Shown here piece after piece: positions 8,603-16,959 of a DNA stretch of 42,020 nt; within the stretch, counting starts at the first letter, position 1; every line of letters begins with the position of its first letter. Location of the stretch: contig VHAX01000020.1 of the NCBI GenBank assembly GCA_016872215.1, forward strand, positions 1 to 42,020. The letters run 5' to 3'. Source of the stretch: Sphingomonadales bacterium. Its GTDB lineage: Bacteria > Bacteroidota > Bacteroidia > UBA7662. The notes beneath the pieces were generated by a model. The model was not told the DNA's origin, searched no databases, and saw only the letters and a list, made by a program, of their open reading frames with translations. Position numbers and translations under genes: made by a program.

Positions 8603-9754
8603 TTAATTGGGGTTTGAGGTACGAATGGCTTGTCCGGGCGCCACATCAAGGTATCCTACTGTAATCAGCCGGTCGCCCAAATGTAGTCCACCAAGCACTT
8701 CACTAAAGCCCTCATAGCTGCTTCCGAGTTTGAGAATCCGCTTTTCGGCCACCCATTGTTTTCCCTGCGTAACGGCCACGAGAGTGTAGACACCCTGCTC
8801 CGATTGCTGGATCAGGTTCACCGGAATGCGTATGGCCTTGGGGTTGTTGTAGTCGCGGATTTTCATAACCACCACCATATTGGGGTTGTAGCGTCCGCCC
8901 GATGGCAGATCTGATTCTACTTTGAACGTGCGGTTGATGGCGTTGATATTGCGCGCCACATAGCTCAGGCGGCTGTCCTCCTCTCGGTTGTAGTCCATGA
9001 ACATGAGCCGCACGGCATCGCCTGTCCGCACTTTGGCGATGTAGGTTTCCGACAATTCGGCCACCACCCGCATTTCGTTGTAGTTCACCACCTGAAAGGC
9101 AGGGAGGCCGGGACTAACCGCCTGGCCGATTTTGAGGAATACATCGTCGACCGTGCCATCGACCGGCGCCTTTATGCGGGACATGTCGATCTGGGTTTCG
9201 AGCGTTGAACGCCGAGCGAGCAGGGCCTCGTACTGTGTTTTTTGCTGTAGAAACTGCATTTCAGTTCCAATTTTCTGATTCCACAGCCGTTCTTGCTTGC
9301 GGTACATCTGTTCGGCGAATGTGATCTGTGTTTCGAGTTCCTCCAAACTCTTGCGCAACACGCTGGGGTCGAGTTCGGCCAAAACCGTTCCTTTGCGGAC
9401 GATATCGCCGGTTTTGACTTTCACGGAGCGGACAACCCCCATGGCTTCTGCTGTAACCTCCACATTTTGGCGGGCATCTACACGACCTTGTACCTCGATG
9501 TAGGTGGTGAAAGGACCAGTCTCTATGGTTTCAGTCACCACCAGGTGTACGTTACCACCGCCGCTTTCGCCCTTCGATACTTGTGCCTCCAGGGCCTTAA
9601 TTTCCTTGCCGATTTCCGCGTATTGGGCGCGCAGTTCGGCCAAGCGCTCAGTGGGATTTTTCGGAGGTTGTTGCTCGCCGCAGGAAGGAGCGATGAGGGT
9701 TGCGGCCAGGAATATGCATGATCTAACGAGGGGATGGGCGTGCTTGGGCGACAT
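8603..9754 (-). CDS. RND efflux periplasmic adaptor (HlyD/AcrA family), probable lipoprotein
   Basis: This 383-residue membrane-fusion protein links the RND pump to the TolC-like channel. The N-terminus is a lipoprotein-type signal (hydrophobic CIFLAATL then IAPSCGEQ, Cys25), so it is probably anchored in the inner membrane. Next come a charged coiled segment (about 36-62), the first half of the biotinyl-lipoyl-like domain (VEVTAEAMGVVRSVKVKTGD), a helical hairpin (about 112-185), the second lipoyl half (IKAPVDGTVDDVFLKIGQAV) and beta-barrel and membrane-proximal domains. It lies between the channel and pump genes and ends seven bases before the pump start. The 85-base gap upstream, before tolC's stop, is made of short ATTCATCAT-like words. 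Confidence 0.92.
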   Translation of the reverse strand: MSPKHAHPLVRSCIFLAATLIAPSCGEQQPPKNPTERLAELRAQYAEIGKEIKALEAQVSKGESGGGNVHLVVTETIETGPFTTYIEVQGRVDARQNVEVTAEAMGVVRSVKVKTGDIVRKGTVLAELDPSVLRKSLEELETQITFAEQMYRKQERLWNQKIGTEMQFLQQKTQYEALLARRSTLETQIDMSRIKAPVDGTVDDVFLKIGQAVSPGLPAFQVVNYNEMRVVAELSETYIAKVRTGDAVRLMFMDYNREEDSRLSYVARNINAINRTFKVESDLPSGGRYNPNMVVVMKIRDYNNPKAIRIPVNLIQQSEQGVYTLVAVTQGKQWVAEKRILKLGSSYEGFSEVLGGLHLGDRLITVGYLDVAPGQAIRTSNPN

Positions 9755-9839
9755 CTTTTTGTAGGATAAATGATGAATTATGAATGATAGATGGTGAATG
9801 ATGTGCTATAAACTAATGATGATGAATGTTTATGGGGGT

Positions 9840-11243
9840 TTAATGTTTTTCGAGAAGGCTTCCCCGTGCTTTTTCGAGGTCAACACGGGCCATCAACCAG
9901 TCGTAGACCGCACCGAAATAGTTTGATTCGGCTTCTGTGAGGGCGCTTTCGGCGGCTGTTACCTCTAATCCCGAGCCCACACCCTCCCGGTATTTGATTT
10001 GGGTAACCGACAAGACTTGGCGCGACAAGCGGAGGTTGTCTTCCTGCACCTCCAGTGAGCGTATTTGGTTGCGCAGTTGGGTGATAGCATGCGCTTCCTC
10101 CATCCAGGCAGCCTGCCGGAATTGGTCGGTCAGGTGCTGCGACTTCATCAACTCGATTTTCTTTTGCTGAATTTTATATTTCCTGTTGAAACTGTCGAAT
10201 ACATTCCAATTCACGCCCAGTCCCACCGATCCATAGGCAAACCAGGAGCCACCGGGGTCGCGAACCTGACTAAACGTATTTGATCCAGCCAGGGCGCCGC
10301 GCTGGGCCTGGAGGGCCAGAGAGGGCATATAGCCCGATTTAAGGCTCTTGATTTCGAAGTTCAGCCCGGTCTGCTGCAGCATCAACAGTTGCATTTCGGG
10401 GCGTTTGAGGATGTCGAATCCCGATTCGAGGGGTAGTGCGTGCAGGTTCACCAGTACCGAAAGGCTGTCGCTGAGTTCGATCGGCTGAGCAACGGGGTAG
10501 CCCATCTGAAATTTCAATAGGTTGAGACTGATGTCGCACAAGGCAGCCACTTTTTCCCGCTGCGAGCGTAGATTGTTCTGCTGTACACGGAGGCGGTCTA
10601 CGTCGAGTTGCTCCGCAAAGCCTTCCCTGTTGAGGGTTTGAAGTTCGATAAGACTTTGATTGATCCTTTGGAGGGCCGCATCGAGGGAGCGCAGTCGTTC
10701 GAAACTCACCAAGGCGCCATAGTAGGCTTTTTTCACTTGTTCCACTACTTGGGTGCGGGTCATTTCGCTGTTTTTTACGGCCAGTATACGGTAGGTTTTC
10801 ACTGCTTTTAGTCCTATGAGGTAGTTCCCATCGAAGAGCAACTGGCGTACGGAGACGGCCGCATTGCCTCCGTATCGGGGTTGAAACTGAAGTGCCAGAG
10901 GTTGCCCTTTGGGTATTTCGGGGTTAAACAGCGAGCCGTCGGGCACAATTACTTTCTGGATGATAAAATTGTCGCTCACCCCATAGGATGCGCTGATTTG
11001 CGGAAGGCCGATGGAGGTGATTTCTCGTACCTTCAAATCTGCTGCTTGTTCATCGAGGCGTGCGTTTTCGACCGCGACGTTTTGTTCAAGTGCGAAGTCG
11101 ATGGCCTGCGACAGGCTATAGTGGAGATTGGGATTTGACGTGTTTTGGGCTAACGCTAATGTGGGTATGGCCCAGAGAATCAGGAAAATAAACTGACCGA
11201 CAAACGTTTTCTTTAGGGGGGTCTGACAAGTGTGAGTGTTCAT
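9840..11243 (-). CDS. TolC-family outer membrane efflux channel protein
   Basis: The 467-residue precursor has a Sec signal peptide ending near ALA|Q (residues 30-33). The mature part has the duplicated long helices and short beta segments of the TolC/OEP family: LSQAIDFALEQN near the start, a repeat-like EVTAAESALTEAESNYFGA near the end, and VKKAYYGALV and TQLRNQIRSLEVQEDNLRLS as the helical hairpins. Three copies would form the outer-membrane and periplasmic exit duct for the RND pump encoded downstream. It starts 25 bases after the tetR stop, so the two are probably cotranscribed. Confidence 0.92.
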   Translation of the reverse strand: MNTHTCQTPLKKTFVGQFIFLILWAIPTLALAQNTSNPNLHYSLSQAIDFALEQNVAVENARLDEQAADLKVREITSIGLPQISASYGVSDNFIIQKVIVPDGSLFNPEIPKGQPLALQFQPRYGGNAAVSVRQLLFDGNYLIGLKAVKTYRILAVKNSEMTRTQVVEQVKKAYYGALVSFERLRSLDAALQRINQSLIELQTLNREGFAEQLDVDRLRVQQNNLRSQREKVAALCDISLNLLKFQMGYPVAQPIELSDSLSVLVNLHALPLESGFDILKRPEMQLLMLQQTGLNFEIKSLKSGYMPSLALQAQRGALAGSNTFSQVRDPGGSWFAYGSVGLGVNWNVFDSFNRKYKIQQKKIELMKSQHLTDQFRQAAWMEEAHAITQLRNQIRSLEVQEDNLRLSRQVLSVTQIKYREGVGSGLEVTAAESALTEAESNYFGAVYDWLMARVDLEKARGSLLEKH

Positions 11244-11268
11244 TTAAAAAATGTTGTACTATATAATA

Positions 11269-11880
11269 TTAATTCATTTCTTTTTCCATTTGTGCCATCA
11301 CATCCAGTCCCTTACGGGTCACAATCCCATGGAGAAACACGCTGATGATGTTGCGGATCAGGTCTGCCACCGGTCGTTCCAGTCTCGGCTGTTGACCAGG
11401 TTCGGTGAGCAAACGGATGTGTTGAAGATGCATGGTGGCTACAATTTCTATGTCAAGATTCGCGCGAAATAAGCCCTCCTGTTGCCCCCGTCGGATCACG
11501 TCTACTACTTGGGCGAAGATTTCGTGTGTACGGTAATGTTCGAAGCGTGCCCAAATTTCGGGGTAGGATTTGTTGAGGTCGAACAGGAAGGCGGGCGACA
11601 CCTGTTCCATGCGCGCACGGGCCAGCTGAGCCATCTGCAGAACCTGATCGATGGCGTGGCGCGCCTCAGACCGCACCCGTTCGGCATCATCTCTATGGGC
11701 AGAAAGGTAGTCTTGCACGATGCGGTCTACGAGGTGTTTTTTGTCGGGATGCCAATTATAGATGGTCTTTTTGGAAATGCCAATCCGGGAGGCGATGTCG
11801 TCGAGCGTGATGCTCTTGATGCCGTAGAGAAAGAGGAGCTCTCTAATGCGTGAAAGCAGGGACTTATGGGGATCTTTCAT
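11269..11880 (-). CDS. TetR-family transcriptional regulator of the efflux operon
   Basis: This 203-residue protein has an N-terminal TetR helix-turn-helix (ITLDDIASRIGISKKTIYNW, about 24-43) followed by an all-helical ligand and dimerisation region with no recognisable ligand specificity. The recognition helix ends in YNWHPDK where the family usually has Y-x-(H/Y)-F-x-(S/N)-K, a small variation. As first gene of the operon it very likely represses its own transcription and that of the channel, adaptor and pump. A promoter-like sequence and repeats suited to binding a TetR dimer lie directly upstream (11889-11942). The start codon is only eight bases past the predicted -7 box, so its mRNA may be almost leaderless. 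Confidence 0.9.
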   Translation of the reverse strand: MKDPHKSLLSRIRELLFLYGIKSITLDDIASRIGISKKTIYNWHPDKKHLVDRIVQDYLSAHRDDAERVRSEARHAIDQVLQMAQLARARMEQVSPAFLFDLNKSYPEIWARFEHYRTHEIFAQVVDVIRRGQQEGLFRANLDIEIVATMHLQHIRLLTEPGQQPRLERPVADLIRNIISVFLHGIVTRKGLDVMAQMEKEMN

Positions 11881-11888
11881 TTGGAGTA

Positions 11889-11919
11889 CAAAACTAAGGA
11901 AACTATTTTAGTATTCAAA
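11889..11919 (-). promoter_or_regulatory. Bacteroidota-type promoter of the tetR-efflux operon
   Basis: Read on the minus strand, TTTG (11919-11916) is followed by 19 bases and TAGTTTTG (11896-11889). This is an exact match to the Bacteroidota sigma factor consensus TTTG-N19-21-TAnnTTTG. The -33 element lies inside one of the repeated operator candidates, so a repressor bound there would block the promoter. Confidence 0.65.
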
Positions 11920-11942
11920 GTTTCCATAGTATTCAAAGTTTC
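11898..11942. promoter_or_regulatory. Repeats, probable TetR operator
   Basis: TAGTATTCAAAGTTTC occurs twice as an exact 16-base direct repeat (11909-11924 and 11927-11942), offset 18 bases. GGAAACT (11898-11904) is an exact inverted partner of AGTTTCC (11919-11925). The arrangement covers the -33 element of the tetR promoter and lies between the divergent tetR and purK genes. TetR dimers bind inverted repeats, so this is the natural operator; control of purK as well is possible but unproven. Confidence 0.6.
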
Positions 11943-11969
11943 TCTAATAATTTGTAACGGCCTATCCTG

Positions 11970-11977
11970 TATTTTTG
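11970..11977 (+). promoter_or_regulatory. Candidate -7 box for purK
   Basis: TATTTTTG matches TAnnTTTG exactly, four bases before the GTG start of purK. The nearest TTTG (11951-11954) is only 15 bases upstream, shorter than the usual 19-21, so the match is incomplete. If it is used, the transcript would be leaderless or nearly so. Confidence 0.3.
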
Positions 11978-11981
11978 TTTG

Positions 11982-13163
11982 GTGAAATCGCCATTTTCTT
12001 CAGATTTTGTTTTGGGTATTTTGGGGGGCGGGCAGCTCGGACGAATGCTTCTGGATGAAGCACGCCGGCTCAATTTAAAAACACGTGTACTCGACTCGTC
12101 TCACGATGCGCCTTGCGCGCATGTGTGCGATGAGTATGTTTTGGGAAACCTATTGCATGAGGAGGATGTGATTCGTTTTGGCCGCTCTTGTGATGTGCTT
12201 ACCCTGGAAATCGAACACGTGCACGCGGGCGCCCTGCGCAAATTGCGTGATGCAGGAGTGGTGGTTCATCCCAATCCGGAGGCGCTCACGACCATTCAGG
12301 ATAAGTCGCTGCAAAAACAGTGGATGATTTCCCGTGAAATCCCAACCACCCCGGTGCATTTCTACGATGGTCTACATCCACTTCGGGACGCTATTCGTTT
12401 GGGCCGTCAATCCCTGCCAGCCTTTTGGAAATCGTGCCGGTTGGGTTATGATGGCAAAGGGGTTCGCTCCATTCGCTCAGAGGCCGATATAATTGGACTA
12501 CCCGATCTGCCTTGTTTGGTGGAGGAGGCGGTGGATCTTGCCAGCGAAGTGGCTGTACTGGTGGCCCGCAATGCTTGGGGCGAAACTACGGCCTTTCCTC
12601 CCTGTGAAATGGTTTTTCATCCTGATGCCAATCTGGTGGAGGAGGTGCTGATGCCGGCGCGACTACCGGCAGACAGGCTGAGAGAGTCCGTTGACATTGC
12701 AAAGCGCATTATTACGGATTTGGACGTGTGCGGATTGCTCGCCATCGAGTTTTTTTACACCCGCGATGGCCGTTGGCTGGTCAATGAGATGGCTCCAAGG
12801 CCTCATAACAGTGGTCACGTCACAATCGAGGTTTGTAACTATTCCCAATATGCGCAGCACCTCCGGGGTATTTTGAATTTGCCGTTGCATACACCGGAGT
12901 GCCTGCACAACGGACTTATGGTGAATCTGATGGGGGCCGAGGGCCACGTCGGGCCGGCCTGGTTTGAGGGTGCAGACGCGCTCCTTGGCGAGCCGGGGGT
13001 GTATTTGCATGCCTATGGGAAGTCTGAAACGCGTCCGATGCGGAAAATGGGCCATTTTACCATTGTGGGTAGCGATCCAGAGACTATTATCCACCGGGCG
13101 AGAGAACTCAAAAAGCGCATTCGGGTGGTTGCCACTTCCGGTAAGTCTAGGGCCAATCCATAG
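11982..13163 (+). CDS. purK: 5-(carboxyamino)imidazole ribonucleotide synthase PurK
   Basis: PurK is the ATP-grasp enzyme that makes N5-CAIR from AIR, ATP and bicarbonate in de novo purine synthesis. Seen: the N-terminal GILGGGQLGRM (about 12-22) typical of the PurK/PurT/biotin carboxylase group, EIEHV where the family has its (E/D)xE motif, the ATP-grasp loop RLGYDGKGV, and the C-terminal metal/ATP site VNEMAPRPHNSGH. The length, 393 residues, is slightly above the usual 355-385. The start is not an ATG: TTG 11979 and GTG 11982 are the only options before the conserved glycine loop, and GTG is chosen. purE follows after 18 bases, which gives the complete two-step AIR to CAIR route. Confidence 0.95.
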   Translation: MKSPFSSDFVLGILGGGQLGRMLLDEARRLNLKTRVLDSSHDAPCAHVCDEYVLGNLLHEEDVIRFGRSCDVLTLEIEHVHAGALRKLRDAGVVVHPNPEALTTIQDKSLQKQWMISREIPTTPVHFYDGLHPLRDAIRLGRQSLPAFWKSCRLGYDGKGVRSIRSEADIIGLPDLPCLVEEAVDLASEVAVLVARNAWGETTAFPPCEMVFHPDANLVEEVLMPARLPADRLRESVDIAKRIITDLDVCGLLAIEFFYTRDGRWLVNEMAPRPHNSGHVTIEVCNYSQYAQHLRGILNLPLHTPECLHNGLMVNLMGAEGHVGPAWFEGADALLGEPGVYLHAYGKSETRPMRKMGHFTIVGSDPETIIHRARELKKRIRVVATSGKSRANP

Positions 13164-13181
13164 TTTAATTCAGAACATTTC

Positions 13182-13823
13182 ATGATGAAAGCCACTACTT
13201 CTTTGAGAAAAAAAGCCCATTCTGATGAAAAATCCGGTAATATGGTGGGAAATACCACCATCGCCACGTTATCTGCACAATCCGAAAGGAGGCAAGTGGG
13301 TAAGGGGCCTGAAAATCCTGTAGTGGGAATCGTTATGGGTAGTAAATCGGATCTTCCGGTACTCAAACAGGCCGCTGAGTTGCTTCGTGAGCTGGATGTG
13401 CCCTGCGAAGTACGAATCGTTTCGGCACACCGCACCCCACTTCGGATGGTGGAGTATGCACAGACGGCCGCATCAAGAGGCATACGGGTGGTCATCGCAG
13501 GAGCAGGAGGCGCAGCGCATCTGCCGGGTATGATCGCCTCGGTTTGTCCACTGCCAGTAGTAGGTGTACCTGTCAAATCTTCCCAAAGCATGGATGGTTG
13601 GGATTCTGTGCTTTCCATCTTGCAAATGCCAGCCGGAATTCCCGTGGCCACGGTGGCCCTCAATGGGGCGAAGAATGCCGGCATTTTAGCTGCCCAGATT
13701 TTGGCCACGTCCGATTCGACCCTTGCGGAGCGCCTTGCTGCCTACCGCAACCATCTTCGACAGCAAGTAGAAAAGGATGCCAATCATCTGGAAAAGCAGG
13801 GATGGCAAGAATTTTCAGGTTGA
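13182..13823 (+). CDS. purE: N5-carboxyaminoimidazole ribonucleotide mutase PurE
   Basis: PurE converts N5-CAIR made by PurK into CAIR. Seen: VGIVMGSKSDLPVL (about 48-60), the active-site SAHRTP loop, AGAGGAAHLPGMIAS, and VGVPVKSSQSMDGWDSVLS, all conserved in bacterial class I PurE octamers. From ATG 13182 the protein has 213 residues, about 45 more at the N-terminus than the usual 160-170. The extra part is Ser/Thr/Lys-rich and resembles no domain. An in-frame GTG at 13296 has AAAGGAGG three bases upstream and would give a normal 175-residue PurE, so the true start is uncertain. The frame between purK and that GTG is fully open, which is why the longer form is kept here. Confidence 0.93.
   Translation: MMKATTSLRKKAHSDEKSGNMVGNTTIATLSAQSERRQVGKGPENPVVGIVMGSKSDLPVLKQAAELLRELDVPCEVRIVSAHRTPLRMVEYAQTAASRGIRVVIAGAGGAAHLPGMIASVCPLPVVGVPVKSSQSMDGWDSVLSILQMPAGIPVATVALNGAKNAGILAAQILATSDSTLAERLAAYRNHLRQQVEKDANHLEKQGWQEFSG
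13285..13292 (+). promoter_or_regulatory. purE: Shine-Dalgarno-like sequence that could set the purE start
   Basis: AAAGGAGG lies three bases before an in-frame GTG (13296-13298) that would start a family-length PurE. Strong SD sequences are rare in Bacteroidota, and the spacing is shorter than the usual five to nine, so it may be chance. Confidence 0.35.
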
Positions 13824-14110
13824 CAGGTATTTTTTTTTCGCCCAAGGGCCTTTTGAGGCGAGTGCCCTTCAATCTGTTTAAGGAGTATTTTCAATATTCT
13901 ATTCAATTCTCTCCTTTTATCCATAGATAATCTCAGCGGTCCGACCGCTAAAGTTGTTTCAATCGTAGCAATCTTCCCGAAACCCGAAACGAATTGGGGA
14001 AGGCTTTTTGAGCCCATTCAATTCATTGTGTAGCATCAAAAGGTCGCTGGACTAATGAGATTTGATATGCGATGAAATGAAAGAAAGTATGAGAGGAATT
14101 ATTGAGTGTT

Positions 14111-14326
14111 TTAAGGCTTTTCCGCCTTGGCCTCAAAACCGCAGGACTCCAAAACGACTTGCACTGCTTGAGGATCGATCTTGTCGCCCCAAACGCTGAG
14201 TAGTCGATGTTCGTGGGCCAAATCCACCTCCCATCGATCCATGCCGGGAAGTTGGTTGAGACCAGCTTCGATTTTGCGTATGCATCCCCCGCAATGGAGA
14301 TCGGTTTGAAAGAGAAGTTTTTTCAT
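14111..14326 (-). CDS. Heavy-metal-associated (HMA) domain copper chaperone, CopZ-like
   Basis: This 71-residue single-domain protein has the ferredoxin-like HMA fold. The metal-binding loop reads HCGGC (Cys12 and Cys15), a GGC variant of the common MxCxxC. WEVDLAHEHRLLSVWG and a C-terminal LESCGFEAKAE helix follow, as in small HMA proteins of this phylum. It starts three bases after the copA stop, so the two are translated from one message. The expected job is to carry Cu(I) in the cytoplasm and hand it to CopA. A 287-base gap to purE follows, with only weak hairpins. Confidence 0.88.
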   Translation of the reverse strand: MKKLLFQTDLHCGGCIRKIEAGLNQLPGMDRWEVDLAHEHRLLSVWGDKIDPQAVQVVLESCGFEAKAEKP

Positions 14327-14329
14327 TTT

Positions 14330-16939
14330 CTATTTTTTAAGTAAACGTATGCTGTTTCCCACAACGCTCACCGAGCTAATGGCCATGGCGGCGGCGGCGA
14401 GGGATGGATGCAACAGGATTTCGAAAAAGGGATAAAGTAGGCCCATAGCCACAGGAATCCCAATGACATTGTATGCAAAGGCCCAAACCAGATTCTGGCG
14501 CAAGATGCGGTGGGTGCGAGCAGCCAGATCGAAGAAGGTCGTTAGCGCGGATAGTTCGTTGCGGGTTACAACCAGTCCGGATTGATGCTTGCTCAGGGCG
14601 CTGCCAGTACCCATGGCAATGCTCAGGTTTGCAGCCGCTAACGCGCCGGCGTCGTTGAGCCCGTCGCCCAACATGGCTACGACCTTTCGCTTTGACTGCC
14701 AGGCATGCACCTCGGCGAGCTTATCACTCGGTAACAGATTGCCTTTGTACTCCTGCACACCAACTTCTTGAGCTAGCGATGCCACCCGGGCCCGACCATC
14801 ACCGCTGATGATCATCATTTGTATGCCCCTATTTTTCAGGTGACACACAAATTCCCGGGCATCGGTCCGCAATGGGTCATCCACCAGCGCACAAGCGAGA
14901 ATGGTGCCGTTCGCCGCAAACCAGAGTTCAGCGGAAGCTGGCGCTTGATTTTGGATATAATCGCTCCAATCATCCGTACCCTGGGGTGAATCCAACTCAG
15001 GGGTTGAATCTACTGCATCTGAAGGTCGGTGTGTGACGAGGGGAAAAGCCCCGAGAGTTGAATCGGTCGAATCTGAGGAAGAAGGATCCCGCGTAGTTGA
15101 ATTTTGATTCGAGGGATTGTTTTGATGTGATGATTCTTTTGGATCTGTGTGGATAATTTCACGTGAGGAATGTTTTTGATCCGAGGGATTGTTTTGATGT
15201 GATGATTCTTTTAGATCTGCGGGGGTTATTTCACGTGATGAATCACACTGATCTGTGTGAATACTGTCATACGCGGAATGATCGTAACGATCGGATTGTA
15301 CCGATGTTGTCGCTTCGTTTCGCACGAATGATAGTCGACCCGAACGGTATTCGGTTTTCTGGTGGCAAAATGACAGGCCGAGGCCCACATATTCCTCGGT
15401 ATCGGTTATATGTAGGGGTGGGGGATTGTTTTGGCTACTGACTGCTGACCCTATATGGTTGTCTACGCTTGTTCCCTTAAATTGGGTCAATGACCGTGCC
15501 ACCGGGTGTGTGGAATGTTGGGAGGCTGACTGCCATAGATTGAGCAACGCCCGACGGCGGATGGGTGTAAGGGTTGGGTTCCAACGTATGGATCGCACGA
15601 TCGGGCAACCCGCAGTTAGGGTGCCTGTTTTGTCACACAATAGAATATCTATGGCTCCAGCTTTTTCCCATACTGAGGCATCGCGCACCAAAACACCTAA
15701 TCGGGCGGCTTTCGAAACGCCGGCCACGAGCGCGGTCGGTGTGGCGAGACCCATGGCGCACGGACAAGCGATAATTAGGGTGTTGACAAAAGCTAATAAG
15801 CCCAATGATAAAGCGTTTTCGGCACCAGAAATCGACCAAATGACAGCGGAAAGGAATGCTAATGCCAATACTCCGGGCACAAACCACTGGGTTATTTGGT
15901 CCACGCGATCTTGAATGGGCGCCCGTGCTGCCTGTGCCTCTCGTATTTGTTGATGAATTTGACCCTGTAGTGTTTCGGACCCTCGTCGCGATACCACCAC
16001 TTCCATGCTACCCGAAGTGGTTTGGCTTCCCGCACATACTTCGTCGCCTACCCCACGAGATACCGGAAAAGGTTCACCGGAAATCCACGACTCATCGACC
16101 TCAGCGCTGCCTGCTGCGACCCTACCATCCACGGGTATGCGCGCTCCGGCTTGTACCAAAACCCGGTCGCCCAGATTTAGGGAGGCTACTGCAACCCCTG
16201 TCCAGGCCTCGTTTCTCCAGCACAGAGCCACGGCAGGCTGATCGCTGAAAAGTTCACCAATACCTTGGGTGGCTTTGAGACGCGCCTTTCCCTCCAGCCA
16301 GCGCCCAAGCAGCAGAAAACCGATGATGGCTCCAATTCCTTCGTAATACACATGGGGTTCCAGACCCTGCTGACGCTGTAGGTGGGGGAACAGCGTATTC
16401 CATAGGCTGTAGGCGAATGCTGTTGTGCAACTGAGCGCCACCAGACTATCCATGCCCCAGGTACCTATTCGGAATTGCCCGACTGCCTTCACAAAAAACT
16501 GACGACCAGGGATGAGCATGATGGGCGTGGCAAGTGCGGGCATCAGCCATCGGGCCCATTCGGTGTGCATCCAAAGCATCCCCACAGCCATTAAGGGTAA
16601 TCCCAGCACTGCCGCCATTAGGGTATGATGGGATAGTTTTTTTAATTCCGAATGCAAGAGTTCTGCAGCAGTCGATTCGGCATCGCTTTCTGATTGTACC
16701 AAACTATAACCCGCTGACTGCAGTTTGTGCCCAATGGCTTCCCAATCTACCGCATCAGGATCGTAGCCGATTCGTGCTGTATGGTTGGCCAGTTGGATGT
16801 CGGCCGATTGAATGCCGGGTTGTTTTTCCAGAATGCGTTTCACGCCTGATGCGCAGGCCGCACAACTCATACCCTCAACGGCGATGTGCTTATATGTGCG
16901 GGATTGTGACGTGGGTTTGTTTGGATTAGGGTTCGACAT
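14330..16939 (-). CDS. copA: Cu(I)-exporting P1B-type ATPase CopA, with an enlarged nucleotide-binding domain
   Basis: This 869-residue inner-membrane pump couples ATP hydrolysis to copper export. Domains in order: an N-terminal HMA domain (GMSCAAC, 23-29), paired membrane helices, the actuator loop with ISGEP (286-290), the channel motif CPC (392-394), the phosphorylation site DKTGT (436-440), the HP motif (478-479), GLG (519-521), GDGLND (758-763), and the last helices with YN (823-824) and MAISS (852-856). These last two with CPC mark the P1B-1 copper type. Oddly, about 120 Ser/Asp/Asn/His-rich residues (545-668) sit inside the nucleotide-binding domain and include 24-residue tandem repeats. 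ATG 16939, 20 bases after the upstream stop, is preferred to 16999, which overlaps it. Confidence 0.94.
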   Translation of the reverse strand: MSNPNPNKPTSQSRTYKHIAVEGMSCAACASGVKRILEKQPGIQSADIQLANHTARIGYDPDAVDWEAIGHKLQSAGYSLVQSESDAESTAAELLHSELKKLSHHTLMAAVLGLPLMAVGMLWMHTEWARWLMPALATPIMLIPGRQFFVKAVGQFRIGTWGMDSLVALSCTTAFAYSLWNTLFPHLQRQQGLEPHVYYEGIGAIIGFLLLGRWLEGKARLKATQGIGELFSDQPAVALCWRNEAWTGVAVASLNLGDRVLVQAGARIPVDGRVAAGSAEVDESWISGEPFPVSRGVGDEVCAGSQTTSGSMEVVVSRRGSETLQGQIHQQIREAQAARAPIQDRVDQITQWFVPGVLALAFLSAVIWSISGAENALSLGLLAFVNTLIIACPCAMGLATPTALVAGVSKAARLGVLVRDASVWEKAGAIDILLCDKTGTLTAGCPIVRSIRWNPTLTPIRRRALLNLWQSASQHSTHPVARSLTQFKGTSVDNHIGSAVSSQNNPPPLHITDTEEYVGLGLSFCHQKTEYRSGRLSFVRNEATTSVQSDRYDHSAYDSIHTDQCDSSREITPADLKESSHQNNPSDQKHSSREIIHTDPKESSHQNNPSNQNSTTRDPSSSDSTDSTLGAFPLVTHRPSDAVDSTPELDSPQGTDDWSDYIQNQAPASAELWFAANGTILACALVDDPLRTDAREFVCHLKNRGIQMMIISGDGRARVASLAQEVGVQEYKGNLLPSDKLAEVHAWQSKRKVVAMLGDGLNDAGALAAANLSIAMGTGSALSKHQSGLVVTRNELSALTTFFDLAARTHRILRQNLVWAFAYNVIGIPVAMGLLYPFFEILLHPSLAAAAMAISSVSVVGNSIRLLKK
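15111..15254 (-). repeat. copA: 72-bp tandem repeat inside copA
   Basis: Two adjacent units of 72 bp (15111-15182 and 15183-15254) are nearly identical over the first 40 bases and then drift. Because 72 is a multiple of three they stay in frame and code for 24-residue units of the type ESSHQNNPSxQK...SSREI. They form the core of the low-complexity segment in the CopA nucleotide-binding domain. Confidence 0.85.
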
Positions 16940-16959
16940 CTTCGATTTCCTGTACTCCT

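Noticed and set aside
13935-13949. AGCGGT-CCG-ACCGCT as a purE terminator
   Set aside because: The dyad is real, but the loop is three bases, no T run follows, and it lies over 100 bases past the stop.
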